This document shows, one piece after another, positions 1 through 14,024 of a DNA stretch of 64,000 nucleotides (its first letter is position 1; each line of letters begins with the position of its first letter). Position numbers and translations under genes: made by a program. The DNA lies in assembly GCA_000499405.2 (NCBI GenBank), contig HG738137.1:19368603-19432602 (forward strand), in the 5' to 3' direction. The notes under the pieces were generated by a model. It saw only the letters and a list, made by a program, of their open reading frames with translations. It made no database searches and was not told where the DNA came from. This stretch comes from Onchocerca volvulus (lineage: Eukaryota; Nematoda; Chromadorea; Rhabditida; Onchocercidae).

Positions 1-953
1 TGATCGTTTTAATACCATTATTGAAATTTAAAAATTTTCTGTTGCGATGGTTACTAAAATGAATGCCCATAATACATAAAGTAAAGCTGAGAAGTGGGTG
101 GTATGAAAAAAGAGAATAAAGTCATTAACGCTTATTTTTCTGTCACTTGAAATTGACTTCAATTTGATTTTTTAATTGCAATGACATTAGAAATCTTTGC
201 GCCAGTAGAAGCGACATTATTATTTATTCGATTGTTTAATTAATTAATTTAGAGTAAAAATTAATTATTACGCCAGCCAATACTAACTTTTATATTTATC
301 TTAAGCCATCAAAATTATTCATCTAATTTGGTTAATTCGAAATTGAGTCAGGAAGACAAATTACAAATTGACGAAAATAAAAGTGCAGTGATCTCTTCTC
401 TTAAGAGGCAAAGAGAAGAATGTGTAAATAACGATAAAATTATTTCGACTCGTTGAGACTATTTTAAATGTCAAAATAATAGAGGTAATCTGGCAAATCG
501 GAGGCAAAATATAGATTTTTAATGTGCGCTAATAATATTATAGTATTCTCTTCATAAAATGTCAAAAGAAATCGACATCCATATCAATTTGAATCATACA
601 GAAGTCTTACTGACTTAGCTTAAAGCAAAAGTTTAACTGGAAATGTACATGATTTTAAAAATTTTTCGAGCAAATTTGCACAAATTACTCATTTGAATAC
701 CAACAGCCCGACTACTGAATGTGATTTGCTCTGTCTGATGATGGTATCACCACATATGATGTAATGACCTTAGAGGAGATCTGAAGATTAGTTTCGACTG
801 ATCCCTTGACTAAAAATTTTCCGGAGATAAAAAGGTATTTTCCGAAGATTCAAGCGATTTAAAAAAAGTAAATCAAGCAGCAACTTATCAAAGGCAAAAC
901 AATCGTCAAGAACTGATTCCGGAGGCGGGGCGTTGCATCGATCACTTACTTAC

Positions 954-991
954 AGCGTCCAATAGCAGACAGCGTACGAATACCGTATCAT
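954..991 (-). CDS. Candidate first coding exon (gene would run off the left edge)
   Basis: On the minus strand an ATG at 991 opens 12 codons plus two bases in a locally GC-rich patch, ending at a textbook donor, GTAAGTAAG, directly after 954. A plausible acceptor (CAATCAAACAACAG) lies about 9 bases before the ATG, as in trans-spliced nematode genes. No downstream exon could be placed between 1 and 950, so the rest of the gene would lie outside the window or this is chance. Function unknown. Confidence 0.25.
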
Positions 992-3857
992 TGCTGTGAG
1001 CTGTTGTTTGATTGAAATGAAAGAGTTTGAAGAAAGTTGACTTATTAACTTGAATGATTTAGTAGCGAAATTAATAAAAGATCGCTGGAAATCATCAAAG
1101 AAGAGTATTACTGAAGGAATTTGTTAATATAAGCTCATTTTTCCTTTCTCCGCTCTCTCTCATTTTTACCTTTTGCTCTTTATTTCTCTCTCTCTTCTTT
1201 CCTAGCTTTACTTCGTCTTTTTTCTTCTTGATACTTTATCTATGACTAATAGTAAATCATCTCAGAGATAATCATAATCTAGGAATTTATCAACTAGATG
1301 AGATAGATGAGCTATTTATACCCACCATCTCTCTTTTCACTTCCTATTACAAAAAAATTTTGCGACAATTTTGCATCTTTATTAATCATTAATTAATTTG
1401 AATGAGAAAGTTGGGATTAGAGGTGAGAAATAGCGGGAGTGATAAATGATGTAAGTTCATTATGCTGTCACCAAATGATGCAAATGGAAAGAAATGAGCA
1501 CATGCGTCATAAGAATTCATCACCATGGAAATCGACCCTGTAATTCTGAATCTTCTATTGTTATCTGTTTTAATCTTGCGGAAGGAAGGAGAAAACGGAA
1601 GCAATCACTGAAATGATTCTTGGATCAGCTCAAATTAATATATAAGAATGAATGTCAAATTTCTGCGATGAGCAATTTTCATTTTATAATTACAAAAGAT
1701 GAGAATGGATAATACCCGTGACTAATAACCTCTTTACATTTTCATCCTTTTAATGCCACTAAGTCCATTAAGTCTTAGTTTATACCATCAATATTAATTT
1801 ATATATTCATTTAAAAGCCAATTGAAATGAAGAGAAAGTTTTTATTATAATTGGCATTATGAGTATTGTATGAACGATCGTATTCAAGCGCATGATCATA
1901 TCACTTGGCAATTCATATAATTCCAATATTAATAACAATTTAATGTAAATTTGAGTGTTAATTTAAATAATTCACTGTAAATTGTCTGGAACAAACAAGT
2001 AATGTTTTTTTTTTATTTTTCTTTTTAGAAACTCTAGAAAATATTCGCAAATATTCTTGAGAACAATAAATTGAGCAGTGTATATTAAAAAATAGTATTC
2101 AAAAATTTATCATAAGACATTATCAGCCAGACTAAAGAGAGAAGAAAAAGCTAACAGATAAAAAGAGAACGGCATGATTTCATTCAAATTCTAAATCTTA
2201 AATTTCATGCAATCATGATGAAATCGCATTTTAGTTACTGATACAAACTGTTTCTACTGAAGCAATCAAAATAAAGATTATTTAAACTCCATAAATTACA
2301 GTATATGGTTAACTTTTACTATCACTATCGCGAAGTCATTATTGAAGAGCAATTTGAGAAGGTAAATAATAAACTGATCATTGAGTTGATGGCCATTCAT
2401 GTTGATTTACAATTCGGCAACCAATTCAAACATCATTTTATAGCTGACATAGATTAACTACTAATTTCACCATTTTCATACACACTAAGATTTTACAACT
2501 TTTTGCGTTGCAGAGCATTTCTAATCAGTATGTTAAACGACTCAATCATCTATACAAATAATAACTTTTTGGAGTAAAATTTATGATATAATCTGGGTAA
2601 TTAAGTTTATTTGACAAGTTCAACGAAATTTACTAAAAGTTAAGTAAGATCATATCTATGTGGCTGTTTCGAATTTTATTCTGCTAAATGTATTTAATTT
2701 GATAGTCAAGAGATTAAAGCACAATTTACATGTTATTTTGGACGAATAAGGAAGATTTGACCTCATTAATTTAAAAGCAATTATACAATAAATATGTTGA
2801 ATAAGGTTACTTCCTTTATCAATACTGACCGTTGCAAATTATATTGATATTCTGATAATCTTACACCTCAAAACTTTATTTCTTTTGGAATTTCAATTGG
2901 GCTGAATTCCTTTCGCAAGTTATTCGTTCATAAGTTATTGCAAACGGTGGTGATAGATTATTGGCATGAGACATTAACTATTAATGATTGAACAAACAAG
3001 GAGTAATTAGAATATCATAAACGAAACTTAATTGAGGCATACACGAGAAATCACCTACCAAACGTATTTTATGGATCATTAGAAGAAAGTGAACAAAAGA
3101 AAGAAGAGGAAATGGTTCATTAAATTGTGCAATTTTGGCCAATATAAGATTGCACATTATTGACGGATAATTGTTTGTTGCATTGGACACTATTTGTTAA
3201 AAAGTTGCCAATCTCTAAATAAATTTATTTTAAATTTATTTCGTAATATTAAAATCAAAACTAATTTTCACATAAGAAGAGAAAAGTTTTGTAAAATTTA
3301 AACTATTCGTTATTTGTACTATCAAAATAATATTTTTAACAAAACTGTTGCAGAAATAATCTTCGGGTTCTATTCAAGATTTGAAAACTAAGATTTCTTT
3401 TTCGATTTCATTCATCACATTAAGAAACTATTATAAATGAACCAAAAAAGATAACGGAGAAAATAAAATGAGTAGTTGAGAAAAGTCATGCTATTACGAT
3501 TCAATTGCATGCATAGCAAATATTTTGACATGATTCTAAACCATCACAAAATATGATACAAATCTGAATCGATAGCATCTGAAAGAATTCATTTATTACC
3601 ACGGCTCAATTGCCTGTAAGAAAAAAGTGGAAGAAAATAAACGATAAAAATTGTGATTAAATCATGCTCTACGAATATTAGCGATATGTGTCATTCTGGA
3701 TTTGGATTAAGAGAATATCATTTGTTCCAGGACAGCTATCTTAAGCCAATCTTAGACTCCCTTTAGTTTAGAATGCAAAGTGACTGATAACTTGAGTCTT
3801 CTACACTTTTCCATTTGCTCCATATTTAGCAGCAAGCTAATCTTAATAATGACTTCG
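992..3857. other. Gene-free AT-rich stretch
   Basis: Only short low-complexity reading frames occur here, with a pyrimidine-rich run near 1140-1230. I see no splice-supported coding sequence and no RNA gene on either strand. Confidence 0.5.
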
Positions 3858-3899
3858 ATGTCATGGAATTTCTTACAGAAATTCTTGAAGAACAGTATG
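3858..3899 (+). repeat. Direct repeat, copy 1 of 2
   Basis: A 42-base unit recurs at 4138-4179, exactly 280 bases downstream. The first 26 bases are identical (ATGTCATGGAATTTCTTACA and the next six) and the remainder differs at only a few positions. Both copies begin a frame reading MEFLTEI. The first opens a 101-codon frame (3863-4168) of no recognisable family, so this may be a decayed local duplication of coding sequence. Confidence 0.7.
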
Positions 3900-4137
3900 A
3901 ATTTTTTTCAGTTCGATTTAGAAGCGATCATCAATTATTATCTTTTTTAAGAATGATAAGAACATACGATATATATATTTCTAGCAGTGTTAAGGAATCC
4001 TTGTCCAAACGAATCGGGTTTTGGAATTTTGAAAGAGAGCAATTTTACTTCAGAATATTCCGAATTTCGACAGTTCTCAGCCCATATACTTTCCATACGA
4101 GTTTAATCGATTTCCTCTCCAATGATTACTTATATTT

Positions 4138-4179
4138 ATGTCATGGAATTTCTTACAGAAATTGTTAAAGAACAGTATG
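4138..4179 (+). repeat. Direct repeat, copy 2 of 2
   Basis: Second copy of the unit at 3858-3899. It overlaps the 3' end of the frame opened by the first copy and starts its own short MEFLTEI frame, in a different phase from the first because the 280-base offset is not a multiple of three. Confidence 0.7.
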
Positions 4180-7100
4180 TAGATTTTTTCAAGAAGTTTC
4201 CAATTATGTCAATATCCAAAAAATGTGCAAAGTTCACAAATAAGTAGAATATGTCCTTGTGCATACTACACTCTCTTCTCTCTCCTCTGCGAAAATTCTC
4301 CAGTTTTGATGGCTTATCTATTTGTCAGTATCCAGATGACAAGAAAACGGATTATTAGAAAAAAACAAAACCTAAAAAAAAATACTTTTGTCAAAAATGT
4401 TAGACACGAATAGCAATCAGTTGTGTTAATATCTGCGATTAATCAAAAATAATTGGTTCATGATCAGATAAGACGTGAACTTATAGAAGATGATATCATT
4501 GCAGAAAATTTGCACGTTAATATTGGGATGTGATGATTCTCCAGGCGTCAACAATTAACTTCAACAAATTATCGAGTTTATGGTATGTTGATGACTACAG
4601 TTGATCCCTATCATGGCTACATTTAGATGGCATATCCTTCAACCAACAGGTCATAGTGCAAAGTGGGTAATGTGGTTAAAAAATTAAATATTGTTAATGC
4701 GACATCGAACCGAATCTCGGCATTCACTGAAGAGTCCTTACTGATCATTGAAGCACGATAAACAATGATATGGATATTGAATTTTCAAAAAAAGAGGGTA
4801 AATTGACCTTTCTGTAGCATTTTAACCTTTTCCACTTCATTTGGATTCAATCCAAAGTTGCTGACCTTTGGTAAATGCAGTCAATTTGCGAAGATTATTT
4901 TGTAGCATTTTAGAACGAATTCTTTGGATTTTATAAAGTTTCATAGATTTCAACAATTTTCGTAGTTTTCAAAATATTTTTGCATCTAAAAAGATAAACT
5001 TTTAAAAAGCACACATCGATCATATTTGTTTTAGATAATGTTTGATTAAGGGAAATTGAAACTTCGTCTCAAGAAAGTTAGTTCTCTCAACTTAGATATT
5101 GGAAATAATAAATCCGAGATCGAGCAATTGGGAATACCTGTTGGATTATTAAAATTGAAAAGGGCATGGTGTGTTATGGCCTGCTTCAAGTTTAAGATTT
5201 ATTATATCCAATACAATAAAGAGCTCACCTCTAGAGAAATTTGTAATATGATATTTGATGCAGGGCTGGAAATACGGAAGCAGAGATGCTTTTCTAGAAA
5301 CACTTGCAGTTAATATGATCTTCTGCTTAAAGTTGAACTAATTTAGATCAAATCTATCTGCCGGAATTGAAATGATTGAAAGAAAAAGCACTTCTTATTA
5401 ATGCTGATAAACACTTTTGGAAATGTGCAAGAACTTATTTTATGAGTTAAACAGTGAATTATATTCGAATCCAGTCTCTGGGAATAAAAGAATTCAATAA
5501 ACAAGAACTTTCAAGTACTGTTATACGGAATAGAGTGATTGATTCAATATCTGCTTTTCTAAACACTATTTCAGTGTAAATTGCAAAGTTTGATGGAGAC
5601 GAAGAATAGTTCAGTGATTTTTTTTTTCAAAAAATTTTTTTTATTATCATAAGAAGAATGAACAGCTCAGTTTGTTATTAGATAATTAATTGACCTAAAT
5701 TTTATGATAGAACCACGATCCAATATTCTCAAGTTTCTTCTCCAGTACCAAAATGACAAGCACTACCAACAAGCATTCACGAAAATTGAAGTGTTTCTGC
5801 TGGCGGTACCATTTTAAACTGAAGTGATCTGGAGCCCCCCGCGGGTTCATTAAATACGATATCACTTACATTTTGTATTAATTAATACTCAAACACCGTA
5901 CTATTTCCTTATTGACATCCTTGCTTATGTCAATTCCTTAAAATATTTCTCCGTAAAAAAATTTGATAATAGGCCTGCTAAATATATTATTAAGCACGAA
6001 TGAAAAAATCTTCCGAATTAATAAATGAAATTAGCGAAGAGAACCCATATTCCGTGCTGCGATATTTTCACAATTGACTTTCAAGCGAGTTCTGTCTCAT
6101 TTTCCCTTTTCCATAATTTAATATAATTCAATCTTTTGGAATAATCTATCAGCAAAAATAATTTCAAGGCTCAAGGTATCGTATAAATCTTTATTATTCG
6201 ATTTAATTTTGGAATATCACAGAAATTTCCAGCCTTATTTCACTCTTTTGAATACAATTGTCCAAGTTCCCCGTTTCACCGTAACAAGCATTAAAGGATA
6301 TGCATATTTTCTTTGCACCACAGTTTACTTCTTTTTTCCTATCTTATCCAATCACAGTTCTGTTTCGGCATTTAAAGCTTTAGGATAGATCCTATCGTTT
6401 CTGAATAAAGTAATATGAGAAGATTCTTTGAAGTTGGCGCAAATTCCTAGTCTGTTAAATCTCAGACTGACTGTCCTCAAATGACCACTTCAATTGAGTA
6501 TCACTTTATATTATCCTCAGCAAAAGTTTTTCAGCACCTTTTGACGAAAATAACAAAAGATACTTGACGATGCTAATTCGCCTTCATGTTACTTGTGCCG
6601 GTGAGAAAATAGGATCCAAATTTTCGAGTTGTCGGATTAGTCAAGAGAACTATTATCATATTTATGATGATGCATTGCCTGCACAAATACGCGTGAAACT
6701 TCACAGTCATACATAAAAGAATCAAAGAACGTAATGCTGTAATATTCAACTTGTTTCTGAGACATTAAGAGGTTAAAACAATGAATATATTCGCAGAATT
6801 AGGAAAGAAATGAGTTTGCATTCAAAAGGTCAAACAAAACATTTCTGTCTATTTGTCTGCAAGAAATCGTAATCTTTGCATGATATTATATTATTTTATT
6901 CACTTCTAATTATAATATTTCCGAAATCTTATAATGCTTGTAAAATAATAATCTAAATCGTTTTTTTAATACAAGCAATCTAAATCTAAATCAATAATAA
7001 ATAATCCAAATAATAATCTAAATTATGTGAATAATCTAAATCATTTTAATTAAAATTTATATATTACATATAGCATAGCTTCAGCCCGTTTAATACTTTC

Positions 7101-8420
7101 TGCTCTTCTCATACAAGTATCCGACATACTCAACCTGGAAGTACATGCATTCCTACATTATTTTCTTACAAATGTTTCCCTAAATAATTTGCATCTTTGC
7201 TTACTTAACATAGGATTAAATCTTACACAAACGCAATTATTGTTTTCTCCCTAACTTATGCATGTATAAATTGTGAGAAGATGTATTCGCAATTTGGAAT
7301 AAGCAAAGTTTGCACTTTACATATCCTTTTATTTAGATAACATGTGGCAAAATATTTCATGTGAAAGACAGCAAATATTATGAAAATGAGAAGACTTAGA
7401 TAATGCCATTGAAATGAACTTTCAACTTTTAAAAGTAAATTTTTCTTTAACGTGATCGGAGAAAGAGGCTCTTGAATGCAATAAAATCATATATTACGAG
7501 CACATGAGATCATTGCCAGCTTGACAGGAATATTATCATTTCTACAACTATCCCTTTATCAATGGTATCATTAACAGTCGACTTATCAATCCCTCCATTC
7601 TTTTTATTTTGTCATTTATTTTGCATCGAAATACAGTGCTAGAACTTTTAATTCAGATAGAATTCATCACAATCGCATATGGGAAAGGGATGTGGAGACT
7701 ATTCCAGTGATGACCTCAGATTCTGCAACTATGATTAATTAAGCAAAACAGATCAGAGAATAATTCTCAAATGACATCCAACAACTCTCTTAATTATCAT
7801 GTTTGTAAAGATCTTTTCGACTGCGGACAATTATGATTGAATTAAAAATAAAATGTAAAACTGAATCTCTCTTTCATTCGTCCAGTTTCAATAAATTGAT
7901 TCAATTCAACTTTTTCTTTTTCTTTTTTAACTTCTTAATTAGTAGAATACTGTACAGCAAATAAGATAATCTCTGTTATAATGATAAGGAAGAATCGGAT
8001 ATTCGGTCCTTATCACTAATATCAATCAATCAAAATGCCACAAGAATAATTCTATTTCACAAAAGTATTAGATTGAGCATAGAAGAAGTATACATTAACC
8101 TTAGTCAAATTATTATATTCATTCTAAATTCTAATATTACCGAGCTACTATACATTTTTTGTAATTGTCAGAGTAATGGCACATTAGTGCATTGATCTGA
8201 TAATGATAAGGTTATGAATCTCCTGATTAATTTATCATTCATCAATATGACAGCTTAATGAACATTTAGATTAACCCCAATATCTATAAACTGATAGTTG
8301 TCTGCTTTACTTGAATTCAACAGGAAACATAAAGATAGTGTTCTGCAAGCTTATCATTCTCAAATTCATGATTGACTTCCAAATTGACGAAGGTACAATC
8401 TAAATAAAAAAAAAACTTGC
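4180..8420. other. No supported gene
   Basis: AT-rich DNA with short frames only. A few GC-richer patches (around 4540-4760 and 5810-5860) may be remnants of old coding or mobile sequence, but no domain, splice pair or terminal repeat could be recognised. Confidence 0.4.
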
Positions 8421-8422
8421 CA

Positions 8423-8784
8423 ATGAATAAAATTGATGTGAAGAAGAAAAAAGAAAAGAAAGGTGAAGATTTATATGCGCTGCTTCGTTTTATTAAAACG
8501 AATTGCTTGCGGAACGCATGGCAATGACTCTTATCACTAGTGATAACGATGTGACAGACCTTCCATCCTCTTCGTTTATCGTTCAGACCAAATGAATGCT
8601 AGATAAGGATAGCCCACCATTGCTTTATGTTTGTTGTCAAAGAACAAATAAACGCGAAACAGATTGTTTGATTGCAGGTAAGCCCATCATCATCACCTGG
8701 ACAGTTAAGAGCGGATTATCTTCACCTATTAGATACACAAATGCCAAAAATGCGCTACATATAAAACCAAACGAAAATATCTGA
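8423..8784 (+). other. Coding-like patch of unknown meaning
   Basis: Three short plus-strand frames abut here: 34 residues at 8423-8527 (Lys-rich start, then a balanced tail), an overlapping 25-residue frame starting MAMTLITSDN at 8518, and a 62-residue frame at 8596-8784. Composition is less AT-biased than the surroundings, and a donor-like GTAAGC follows GCAG at 8677. The minus strand is also open over part of it (roughly 8330-8590). This could be one or more exons on either strand, or a broken gene. No family is recognised and no exon chain could be completed. Confidence 0.2.
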
Positions 8785-9140
8785 ACGTTTCATTTAAAAC
8801 AGATTTGTTGAGAAATGCAACACTTTGAAGTAATTTCATGCTAAATGAAACAGTTGTTAGCAAACAACAAATCGATAGCGTAAGTTCACTGTCACGCTGA
8901 TATGTGACGCTAATACATATTTGTAATCAAATTTTAATTGCATATCATAATTATATATAGCAGTTCAGTTACTTTTTTTAAGTTTGAAATTATCAATTTT
9001 GATCTAAACAGCACTGCGAGATCGATTTAATAACTTTAACTGTTAACACAGAGATAGATAAAGATACGGGCATGAAATAAATGTTGTGATTTAAAAATAA
9101 TTCGAAATTTCCAAATAAAATAAATAAGAACTGCAGAAAT

Positions 9141-9494
9141 TTAATGATAATCTATAAGAATTGGAATTGATCTGCTCCAATATTCCTTGTAGTTCAGTTG
9201 TTGTGCTTCTGTTTCAAGAGTTGAAAGACGTTGGATCGACTTCTCAGCGCAGAGTTGATTCCCAGTGATGATATAACATAATTGTTGGGATGGTAGAACA
9301 GCGCGAAAGTAATTGTGGTTGTTCTCCGTGTGTGATGCGACTAAGACAAATATGTTCATCACCGCTCCGAAACTTCCACACAACCAAATGTGATAAGTAC
9401 TGATAATGATAACAATGACAAATAATCGTAATGCAGCAGAATTTCCCTCTTGACTTTGCAAACTTAATCCATTGGTTGGTTTTCCCGAAAAAAT
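9141..9494 (-). CDS. Candidate hypothetical membrane-type ORF or terminal exon
   Basis: The minus strand is open from 9494 to a TAA at 9141 (about 117 codons) with no obvious ATG near its start, so it would be an exon of a spliced gene or a non-coding open frame. The predicted product has a hydrophobic run (FVIVIIIS, then WLCGSFGAVMNIFVLV) suggesting one or two membrane segments, followed by a polar tail with two cysteines. GC content is higher than in flanking DNA, which favours coding. No upstream exon, signal peptide or family could be identified. Confidence 0.3.
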   Translation of the reverse strand: MFSGKPTNGLSLQSQEGNSAALRLFVIVIIISTYHIWLCGSFGAVMNIFVLVASHTENNHNYFRAVLPSQQLCYIITGNQLCAEKSIQRLSTLETEAQQLNYKEYWSRSIPILIDYH

Positions 9495-12400
9495 TTAATT
9501 ACTTCTGCTTCTAATCGATATTTCTACCGCATTTACATAAAATTATTCAAATCATAAGTTATTTTTGCATCGAAGGACGTCAGATGACTTCTCCATGTTT
9601 ATTAAGTTACATAAACAGCTGATCGGATTTGTTTTTTTAAACTTCTTCAAATCCTGCAAAAATTTTTTTGAATTTTGCAAGAACTGCTTTGAAAACTTCA
9701 TTTGATCATCCAATCTATTAGATATCATTAATTAATTATTGATACTTTCAGTGGAATCTTTTCCAATTTAAAAAGTTTTCACTACTAGCATTGCTTAATT
9801 CGACAGAAATGATAATTTCTGATTTAAGTATCAATTAATGTTTGGTGGCCGATCAGAGATTTTTGTTCAATCATTTTGCCTACGAAATGTGAAAGGCAAG
9901 CATGAATTAGTTTATCGATTGATTTTGGACAAATTTTTGCAGCATTTTTTGAACAAATTTATCGTTGAATGAATTTTTTCTCTGCTTTTGCATATGAGGA
10001 CTTATTTACTTATTTGAGAAAATGTGTTTGAACTGGAATTTTTAATGTTTCAACGTAAAAATTTAATTTCAGTTTTAAATGTTTCCTTATTGCTTTAATC
10101 AATAACAATAAATAGCTTGCAAATCACAATATTTTACACTTCCAATCTCAATCACAAAACCCTATGTACCAAAAGTATATATTTTAATACTATAAGATGC
10201 TATTTGTGCTTTCTCTCCGTTCATGTTATTATTCCACCGAAACTTCGGTTTCTTCGAGTTAAATTCTGCGAATTCAATGAAAAATATCTACTGCAAGTAG
10301 AAATCATCCTAAGGTCATTCTAATTTATACTCCCCATTTCAACCAGATAGTTCTACTTCTCTCAATTATTTATCAAAAATTATTAAATTCGCATTCATAA
10401 TCTACATTTGCAGAGTTATGCTGAACAAAAAATATGTGGAATACTGCTGTGAAATAATGTGTCATTGATAGCTACTGAATGTTTTTTTTTTTAATATCGA
10501 TTTTACTTTTCTCTGCTCCATTTTAATTTCTACATGAATCGACTAGTCTTCATTTGTTAATATTTTTCACTTTCATTCCTCTTTTCATTCATTTCCATCC
10601 ATCGCTATACTTTGTTTAACATTTATCGATTTACTTCAACTATGAAAGATACTCTTTATCGATTGAAATTTCATCCTCCGCGGGCTCTGAATATGAATAG
10701 GAATGAAGATGTGAACGGATAAGATTAGCATGCTAGTCTTCTAATTTGAGTTACAAATATACTAAAATTGTTGAAAACCATTGATCTGAATTAAACTTCA
10801 TTCTCTGTCTAGGTGATATCTTTGCCTTCAGGATTTATAGGAATATGCTTTTTTTCTTATAAACTTTTAATCAATCCTTCTTATTTTACTTCAAATGCAA
10901 TTTATATTTTACTTATTTGCTATTCATCCTATTGAAGTCAGAGCTGAAGGCATCAAGCAGCAGAAATTCAGAAGTAAGAAACGAACCTATCCAGACTATA
11001 TGTCCCATTTGCAATGTAAGTTTAGATATCACTATTGGTAGATGATCCTTCAATTTAAATTTGAACTTCTGAATCAATAAAATATGACAAATTAGACGCA
11101 TTTATTATAACAACATTTGAAAGTGCAAAAAACTTTTGTAGCATTTATGAATCCGAGATTTGTAATACTACCCAAATATTTTGTTTAGCGGAACGAAATA
11201 AGAACTTGAAATGCTCGAAGTCTGAAAAATCGAATTTATATAGTTAATTTTAGGCTCAAATTATAACGATTGTACGAAAACGATGGCAATGTAAATTATT
11301 TAGCTGTACCTTTCGACGTTCATTTCATTTTTGTCCTGCATGCGGCAATATCATCAGTGAACGACATTTGAAACTATAAAAAAGAATTTCACATTACTGT
11401 CCACATGAAAACTTCAGTTTTTTGCTGTTCGATGGAAGAGCTAACTAAAGTTCTATATAGATGAAAAAGTTTCTTATGCATTGACAATTAAGTTTGTGCA
11501 TTTGCTTGATTGTTAATTAAGTATGACATGGGTTGTATAATTCTGATGACGAATTCGATGTATTTCAAGATGTAATGTTATAAGAGTATTTATTTTGTGT
11601 AATTTATTTGCCAGTGAAAAACAACTCCAGATTAAATAAAAGATTTAAATGATTCGGCTGATGTGAAAACAGTCTAGATTTGCATAACTTTCATTTTTGG
11701 AAAAAAACAATAATATAAATTGTTTAGAAATCAAACAGAACAATGCTGCTAAGTTCCCTGCTTCTAGTGAGAATTATCTATTGGAAATTAAATACCAAAT
11801 CCACAATTCTATTTTCCTTACTACAAATTTTTAATCACGAATGCTTTCTTCTAAATTACAGTACTTTTATTGCTGGTAGTAACAAATGGAATATGTCAAC
11901 ATATGACGGTGTATCTTATGTAACTGAATGAAATTGCTTATATAAATTGTGTTTACTCATGGTTTCAATGAATAAAAGTTTCTGTGCTTTATTAATTTTT
12001 GAGAAATCGCTTCAAAACAAATTCTTTTCAGATTATTTTATTGGTTAAATCATATTTTTGTAGGAAATAGATCAGACTGTCTTTTAATTAATTCGCTATT
12101 TTTAATTCTTTTTCCACATTTCATTTCATTCCTTGCAAATTTTTTAATACATAGAAAAAGATGTTCTTTTCTATCACATCTGTGTGGCGAACCTTCCTTT
12201 TCACTCTTTAGCTGATGAAAGTGGAATGAGCCGATAGACTATTTTATTCCTTAACAATGTCATATAATTGAGCATTCAGCTGTTTGCTTTCCTGACAGTT
12301 CTTTAATTTATCTAATTGAAATTTGCCTTTCATTCCAAATTTCAAATAATTTGTAATATGTTGCTAATGTTATATTCTACTTTTGTGGAGAAGTTACTAA

Positions 12401-14024
12401 TCATTCGTTCCTTTTCAATCCTTTCGATTGTCAATAGAAAAAAATTTCTGGAAAAGTTCAAAAAAAAAATTAATTTGTAACATACTGCTAATGTAGAATT
12501 GCTTTAGAATTGGACAGGAATAAAATTCAGACCGATGTATCTGAGAGATTAGAAAGATTTCTTTGCATGAAAATTGTTTGGGTCAATAAGAATTTACTCT
12601 TCTACTGTTCGATTATCGTTACAAGAAATAAAATCGAATCTAATCAGATTTGCTTTGTACAATATAATCTTGTTACTATTGAAATAATATTATTCCATTT
12701 CTTGCTTCTGGAATTATCTAAGTTCACCATTTTTCTTATTCGTAATTTTTCTCCTTTTTCGAAATAGAAAGAAAATGTGAAGTCAAAATTGTCTTTAATT
12801 AAAATTTCTTTATTCGATGACCCTTCGTGCAGAATGCATCGAATTCAGCAATTACAAGACCAATGAAATTGAAATTTTAGTAACTTAAATGATTTCTCTA
12901 AAGTACTGGCCTTATCTCCGTACTGGCACAACTTGTCATCGGAAAGTCTACATAATTTTGTCATTTTTAATTAAATCGATGATATTTTTTAGTGTTTTAC
13001 TATTACTGCTGATCCTTGTGGCAATCAAAACTGCGCTGTTCGCTTAGCTTGATAAGAGAGTATTGATATGATATTTTAGCATAAGTACTTGCTATAAAAG
13101 ATATAGGCCATTGCGATAGATCATTATCGATTGAATTTTTAATCTTCAAAATAATTTAATGATCAAAAATTACAAACGCATTTTATTCAAAATATTTTAA
13201 ATCAATATATATTAGCAATACTGGTTAAGAATGTTTGTGCAAAAGTACAAAGACTTCACGAACAGATGCGCATGAAGATATTGAAACTTGAATATCCTCA
13301 AAAAATTACCATATTTCAGAGTGCTAGTCCGTTTTCGAGAATATTGTAACTAACATTTTCCCACAATTCTGGATCAAATTCGCCTAATTTTTCTAATTGC
13401 AACCAGAAATAATTCGTTGTTTCGTTTTGAAGAGCAAACATTTCTGGCAAGTAATTACTGAATGTTTGAATTGTGCTCATGCAGTAGGATGGTACTGATA
13501 TTAGAATTGATTATTCCATTTCCTATCATTTTTTCAACTATACTTTCCCAGCATACGACCACTTTTTTCTAACATTCAACGTATTCTAATATTGATGATT
13601 CACTACATCAGATTCATCCTATTTACAAATTCATCGCTACAGCTTTCAGTGCTAACTTTCCTTTTATTTCACATTTGTGATTTCAAACTTCCAGCATTCT
13701 AAATAATTTTTTTAACTTCAAACTTAATCATTCCCAGATAAATTTATCTATCATGTTTCGAATTTGAAGTCTCGGCACACAACATTTGTGCTCAAGCAAA
13801 ACCGCAATCATATTTCTAAAAACTTTAAATTACCCGTTTTTTATGCTGAAGTAACGTGATATTGCAGAAAATTTTTTACAGATACAAAGATCATAATTTG
13901 CTCTTTGCGAATTGATGTACTATTTCTAGTTGGTTCCTATAGATGAAATTTATAATCTGAATTTAAATTTCATTGATTCATTTTATATTTTTAGTAGAAC
14001 GAATCGTATTTAGCAGGGTCGATA
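9495..14024. other. No supported gene
   Basis: AT-rich sequence with several 60-85-codon frames of low-complexity Phe/Ile/Asn/Lys-rich composition, none flanked by a coherent set of splice sites. I regard these as chance frames. Confidence 0.5.

Noticed and set aside
8596..8784. Immunoglobulin-like look of the frame (CLIAGKPIIITW)
   Set aside because: Only one Cys-to-Trp pattern fits, the second Ig cysteine is missing, and a GTAAGC donor-like site interrupts it. Too weak to name.
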